Shown here: positions 58,228 through 64,000 of the stretch, piece after piece
Layout of the letters: every line of letters begins with the position of its first letter
Position numbering within the stretch: the first letter of the stretch is position 1
DNA from: Chlorocebus sabaeus
Lineage: Eukaryota; Chordata; Mammalia; Primates; Cercopithecidae
Assembly (NCBI RefSeq): GCF_047675955.1
Contig: NC_132926.1
Location: 19,264,826 to 19,328,825, forward strand
Direction of reading: 5' to 3'
DNA: 64,000 nucleotides
Translations under genes and position numbers: made by a program
The notes under the pieces: model-generated
The model's database searches: none
Seen by the model: the letters and a program-made list of their open reading frames with translations, nothing else
Told to the model about the DNA's origin: nothing

Positions 58228-60360
58228 TACATTAGCAAGTTCTTTAGTGGTGATTTGTGAGCAATGTATAACGCACAGTATTTGTAGTCTTTTGTCTCTC
58301 ACTCCCTTCCTGCCCTTTCCCCTTGAGTCCCCAAAGTCTATTGTGTCATTCTTAGGCCTTTGCATCCTCATAGCTTACCTCCCACTTATAAGTGAGAACA
58401 TATGACGTTTGGTTTTCTGTTCCAGAGTTACTTCACTTAGACTAATAGTCTCCAATCTCATCCAGGTCCCTCTGAATGCCATTAACTCATTCCTTTTTAT
58501 GGCTGAGTAGTATTCCATCTCATATATATATATATATCAGTTTCTTTATCCACTCATTGATTGATTGGCATTTGGGTTGGTTCCATGATTTTGCAATTAT
58601 GAATTGTGCTGCTATAAACATGCATGTGCAAGTATCTTTTTTGTATAAAAACTTCTTTTCCTCTGGGTAGATACCCAGTAGTGGGATTGCTGGATCAAAT
58701 GGTAGTTCTACTTTTAGTTATTTAAGGAATCTCCATACTGTTTTCCATAGTGATTGTACTAGTTTTCATTCCCACCAGCGGTGTAGTGGTGTTCTCTGTT
58801 CAGTGCATACATGCCAACATCTACTATTTTTTGATTTTTTGATTATGGCATTCTTGCAGGAGTAAGATGGTATCACACTGTGGTTTTGATTTGCATTTCC
58901 CTGATTATTAGTGATGTTGACCATTTTTTCATATGTTTGTTGGCCATTTGTATATCTTCTTTTGAGAATTATCTATTCATGTCCTTAGCCCACTTTTTGA
59001 TGGGATTTTTGCTTTGTTCTTTTTGATTTGTTTGAGTTCATTGTAGATTCTGCATATTAGTCCATTTTCAGATGTACAGATTTTTGAAGATTTTGCCCAC
59101 TCTGTGGGTTGTCTTTTTACCCTGTTGACTATTCCTTTTGCCATGCAAAAGCTCTTTAGTTTAACTAAGTCCCAACAATTTATCTTTGTTTTCACTGCAT
59201 TTGTTTTTGGGTCCTTGATCATGAAATTCTTGCCTAAGGATTTCATGCAATGTCTAGAAGGGTTTTTCCAATGTTATCTTCTAGAATTTTTATAGTTTTA
59301 GGTCTTAGATTTAAATCCTTTATCCATTTGAGTTGATTTTTGTATAAGGTAAGAGATGAGGATCCAGTTTCATTCTCCTGGATGTGGCTAGCCAATTATC
59401 CGAGCACCATTTTGGAAAAGAGTGTCCTTTCCCCATTTTATGTTTTTGTTTGCTTTATTGAAGATCAGTTGGCTTTAAGAATTTGAGTTTATTTCTCGGT
59501 TTGCTATTCTGTTCCATTGGTCTATGTGCCTATTTTTTATACCAGTACCATGCTGTTTTGGTGACTACGGCCTTATAGTATAGTTTGAAATCAGGTAATG
59601 TGATGCCTCCAGATTTGTTCTTTTTGCTTAGTCTTGCTTTGGCTATATGGGCTCTTTTTTGGTTCCATATGAATTTTAGAATTTTTTTTTCTAATTAATG
59701 TGAAAAATGATGGTGGTATTTTGACAGGAATTGCATTGAATTTATAGGTTGCTTTTGGCAGTATGGTCATTTTCACAATATTGATTCTACTCATCCATGA
59801 GCAAGGGATGTGTTTCCATTTATTTGTGTCATCTACAATTTCTTTCAGCAGTGTTTTGTAGCTTTCCTTGTGAAAGTCTTTCACCTCTTCAGTTAGGTAT
59901 ATTTCTAAGCATTTTATTTTTTTTGCAGCTATTGTAAAAGGGATTGAGTTCTTGATTTGATTCTCAGCTTGGTTGCTGATGGTGTGTAGAAAAGCTACTG
60001 ATTTGTGTACATTAATTTTGTATCTGGAAATTTCGCTGAATTCTTTGATCAGTTGTAGGAGCTTTCTGTAAGAGTCTTAAGGATTTTCTGTGTAAACGAT
60101 CATAGCATCAGCGAACAGCGACAGTTTGACTTCCTCTTCATTGATTTGGATGCCGTTTATTTATTTCGCTTGTCTGATTGCTCTGGCTAGGACTTTCAAC
60201 ACTGTGTTGAAGAGTAGTGGTGAGAATGGGCATCCATATCTTGTTCCAGTTCTCAGAGGGAGCTTTCAACTTTTCCCCATCCAGTAATATGTTGACTGTG
60301 GATTTGTCATAGACGGCTTTTATCATATTGAGGTATGTCCTTCTCTCAAGGGTCAGGTTT
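58228..60360 (-). mobile_element. LINE-1 3' half (L1MA/L1PB grade), antisense
   Basis: Minus strand carries the ORF2 reverse transcriptase remainder, C-terminal region and part of the 3' UTR. The RT box reads FADA (rev. comp. of 60104-60115) in place of FADD, so one catalytic Asp is lost. Recognisable pieces are SWMSRINIVKMTILPKATY at about 59740-59800, FCMAKGIVNRVKRQPTEWA at about 59090-59150 and GLICRIYNELKQIKK at about 59030-59070. Stops and frameshifts throughout. The poly-A end is not visible at the left border, where it meets the truncated LTR. Confidence 0.92.
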
Positions 60361-60864
60361 TTAATCCAATTTTCTAGATTCTCTTGTGATGAATGAGTGA
60401 GTCATTTCTCATTACTCCATCATAGTGTAAATAAGAAGTTTCAATTACATAACCATTAAAAAAAATTTTTTTTAGTTAACAATATGCCATAGTAATATAT
60501 TCTTTCCAATGAGTGTAAATACACATTCTTTTCAACGCCTTCATAATATTTCATTGCATAGATCTTCATAATTTATAACAAATATCTTATTGATGCACAT
60601 TTAGATTAGTTCCATTTTCTGACATTATTATAATTCTGCAAATATAATTCTAATGAATATATTTTGCATTAGTATTAATTGATGATTTCTCTACAATAAA
60701 CACTAAAATTAAATTTGAGTCAAAGGCAATTCACCTAATATTTGATAGATACTGCTACACACAATTCAGGAAATAGACTAGTTAATCCTTATGTTATATA
60801 TAGTGAATATAGCTAATCATATACTTCTTTCTTAACAATTAAATTTTTTAAAATTTTGCATTTG
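60361..60864. other. A+T-rich spacer between two L1s
   Basis: No gene. Phrases such as cattattataattctgcaaa may be an older L1 remnant. Contains the self-complementary A/T run aaaaaaaattttttttag near 60458-60475. Confidence 0.45.
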
Positions 60865-63800
60865 TATATAGCAAAAGCACTACTAAGAAGAAAGTTTATA
60901 CCTATAAGTGCCTACATCAAAAGAGATGAAAAACTTCAAATAAAGAATCTAATTATGCATCTTAAAGAGCTAAAAAAGCAAGAGCAAACCAGCCCCCAAA
61001 CTACTAAAAGAAAAGAAATAATAAAGATCAGGGCAGAAGTAAAGAAATTTAAAATTGATAAAACAATTCAAAAGATTGGTGAAACAATTTTTTTTTAAAC
61101 GTTAAACAAAATTGACAAAACTTTAACCAGACCAACTGAGGAAAAAAGGGAGAAGATCCAAATAAATAAAATCAGAAATGAAAAAGGAGACATTGCAACT
61201 GATACTGCAGAAATTCAAAGGATCATTAGTGGCGACTGTGAGCATCTATATACCAATATAATCTAGAAGAAATGGACAAATTCCTAGATACATACAACCT
61301 ACCAAGACTGAACCAGGAAGAAATTCAAAACCTGCACAGATCAATAACAAGTAACTACATTTAAGCCATAATAAAATTCTCCCAGTAAAGGAAAGCTAAG
61401 GACCTGATGGCTTCACTGCTGAATTCTACCAAACATTTAAAGAAGAACTACTATCAATCCTACTCAAACTTTCCCAAAAAATAGAGGAGAAAGGAATACT
61501 TTTAAACTCATTTTATGAGACCTGAATTATTCTGACACCCAAACAAGAAAAAGCCACATCAAAAAACAAACAAACAAACAAACAAACAAACAAACAAACA
61601 AAACCCCCACAAAAACTACAGGCCAATATTTCTGATGAATATTGATGCAAAAATCCTCAGCAAAATCAAATTTAAAAATACATTAAAAAGAACACTCATC
61701 ATGACCTTTCTCCTTGGGATGCAAGGATGATTCAACATATGCAAATCAATCAATATGATACATTATATCAACAGAATGAAGGATAAAAACCATATGATTA
61801 TTTCAAGTAATGCTGAAAAAACGTTTGGTAAAATTCAACATCCCTTCATGATAAAAACTCTAAAAACAACTGCAGATATGAGTAACATACTTGAACATAA
61901 TAAAAGCCATATATAGCTGACCCACAGCTAGTATCATACTGAAGGGGAAAAAACTGAAAGCCTTTCCCCTAAGATCTGGAGCCCACCAAAATGCTAATTT
62001 CACCACTGTTATTCAACATAGTACAGAAAATCCTAGCTGGAGCAATCAGACAAAAGAGAGAAATAAAGAGTATCTAAATTGGAATGGAAGTCAAATTATC
62101 CTTGTTTGCAGATAACATGATCTTATATTTGGAAAAACATGAAGGCTGCAGAAAAAAAAAAAAACATTTGAACTGGTAAATTCAGTAAAGTTGCAAGTTA
62201 CAAAATCAACATACAAAAATCAGTAGCATTTCTATATGCCAACAGTGAGCAATCTGAAAAAGAAAAAGAAATCCCATTTACAATAGCCACAAATAAAATT
62301 GAATACCTAGGAATTAACTAAACAAAACTAGTGAAAGATATCTATAATTAAAACTATAAAACACTGATGAAAGAAATTGAAGAGGACACCAAAAAATTGA
62401 AAAATATTCTATGTTCATGGATTGAAGAATCAGTATTGTTAAAAAGTTCATACTACAGAAAGCAATCTACAGATTCAAAGCAATCCTTATCAGAATATCC
62501 ATGACATTCTTCACAAAAATAGAAAAAACAATCCTCAAATTTATATGCAACCACAAAAGACCCAGAATAGCCACAGTCATCCTAAGCAAGAAGAACAGAA
62601 CTGGAGGAATCACATTCTTGACTTCAAATTATAGTAGAGGGCTACAATAACCAAAACAACATGGTACTGGCATAAAAACAGACACATAGACCAATGGAAT
62701 AGAATAGAGAACCCAGAAACAAACCCACACACTTAAAATGAATTCGTTTCTGACAAAGGTGCCAAGAATATGTGCTGGGGAAAAGACAGTCTCTTCGGTA
62801 AATGGTGCTGAGAAAACTAGATATCCATATGCAAAGAATGAAACTAGACCCCTATCTCTTACCACATATAAAAGTCAAATCAAAATGGGTTAAAGACTTC
62901 AATCTAAGACCTCAAACTATAAAACTACTATGTGAATACATTGAGGGAAAATCTCCAGGACACTGGTCTGGGCAAAAATTTCTTGAGTAATACCCCACAA
63001 GCTCAAACAACCAAAGGAAAAATGAACCAATGGAATCACATTAAGTTAAAAAGATTCTGCACAGCAAAAGAAACAACCAAAAAGGTGGAGAAAACCCACA
63101 GAATGGGAGAAACTATATGCAAATTAACCATCAGATAAGGGATTAATAAACAGAGTATATAAGGAGCTCAAACAACTCTATATGAAAAATCAATTCATCC
63201 AATCAAAAAATCAGCAAAAGATTTAAATAGACATTTCTCAAAAGAAAATATATAAATAGCAAACAGACATGTGAAAATGTGCTCAAAATCATTAATCTTC
63301 AGGGAAATGCAAAGCAAAACTGCAGTGAGATATCATTTTACACCAGTTAAAAAGGCTTATATCCATTAGGCAGTAATAAATGCTGCTGAGGATGCGGTGA
63401 AAGGAAACCCTCGTATACTGTTGGTGGGAATGTAAATTAGTACAACCACTATGGAGAAGAGTTTGCAGGTTCCTCACAAGACTAAAAATAGAGCTACCAT
63501 GTAATCTAGCAGTCCCACTGCTGGGCACATGCCCAAAAGAAAGGAAATCAATATGTCAAAGAGCTATCTGAATTCTCATGTTTATTGCAACATTATTCAC
63601 CACAGCTAAGATTTGGAAACAGCCTGTGTCCATTAACAGATTGCAAAACAGGGCGACTATAATAACTTAATTGTACATTTTAAAATAATTAAAAGAGTGT
63701 AATCGGATTGTTTGTAATGCAAATGATAAATGCTTGAAAGGATGGAAACCCCATTCTCCATGATGAGATTATTTCAAATTGCATGCTTATATCAAAACAC

Positions 63801-63875
63801 CTTATGTGCACCACAAATATATACACCTACTATGTACCTACAAAAATTAAAAATAAGAAAATTTTTAAAAAGAAA
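60865..63875 (+). mobile_element. LINE-1 3' half (L1MA grade), sense
   Basis: ORF2 from the endonuclease-RT linker (LKELKKQEQTSPQTTKRKEI at about 60962-61020) through RT to the 3' UTR ending acctactatgtacctacaaa plus an A-rich tail near 63875. The RT box reads FADN at 62105-62116, so the second catalytic Asp is lost. Later pieces are MLERMETPFSMM-type 3' UTR shadow and MQRMKLDPYLLPHIKVKS-like ORF2 C-terminus at 62826 onward. Many stops. Inverted relative to the L1 at 58228. Confidence 0.92.
61561..61603. repeat. (AAAC)n microsatellite
   Basis: About nine nearly perfect CAAA units inside the L1 ORF2 remnant. Confidence 0.9.
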
Positions 63876-64000
63876 AGAAAAAATAAATAATTTGCATTTT
63901 ATGAGTATTTATTACCTTTTATTTGCTTTTAAAGAAATGTAATGCGCCTTCTTTTGTAAACTTTAATAGAGCATTTTATTCACATTTCTAAAAATTTTAT
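63876..64000. other. Non-coding sequence at the right edge
   Basis: A+T-rich, nothing recognised. Confidence 0.4.

Noticed and set aside
1..64000. CRISPR array, bacterial operon, phage or plasmid system
   Set aside because: No regularly spaced direct repeats with unique spacers, no prokaryotic gene spacing or ribosome-binding sites; the content is primate transposon debris.

Overview
This 64 kb window is primate nuclear DNA from an intergenic or deep-intronic region, and I find no convincing host protein-coding gene, RNA gene or CpG island. At least ten recognisable Alus are present. Two young ones (28500-28797 and 50281-50597) read ctcaagcctg near the left end and ccgggcgaggtgg in the right arm when read in sense; a third (41582-41874) shares the first feature. 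I know these variants from Old World monkey (macaque/baboon) AluY subfamilies, so the source is most likely a cercopithecid. The LINE-1, L2, MIR, MaLR and Tigger1 content is standard for a catarrhine genome.

Layout. 1-3203: 5'-complete antisense LINE-1 whose 3' half lies beyond the left edge. 3204-6240: non-coding sequence with a tandem duplication, then an unclassified LTR-like block. 6240-11885: old sense L1 with both ORFs decayed, carrying a later antisense L1 fragment inside ORF2. 11890-24530: mostly unique A+T-rich DNA with an LTR-like block, three Alus, a MIR and two antisense L1 3' fragments. 24535-26215: two L1 pieces in opposite orientation. 26216-33435: unique DNA with an OWM-type Alu, MIR, L2 and an L1 3' UTR. 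33457-35562: Tigger1 DNA transposon lacking its 5' end, with a broken transposase. 35565-49930: unique and ancient-repeat DNA, including a 74-bp inverted repeat and the first copy of a 384-bp duplicated segment. 49930-51900: ancient L1 3'-UTR-like repeat interrupted at one spot by both an Alu and the second copy of that segment. 52190-57600: L2, MaLR LTR, MIRs and Alus. 57606-63875: a truncated ERV LTR followed by two L1s arranged head to head.

The ORFs here do not work together as a system; they are debris of autonomous transposons. The main interest is insertion history: nested insertions, target-site duplications (TSDs) identified by eye, one dispersed duplication with its own flanking direct repeats but no poly-A, an inverted duplication, and one weak exon-like signal. 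I found no new biological system. Family names are from memory of consensus sequences, and boundaries given to round numbers are approximate.
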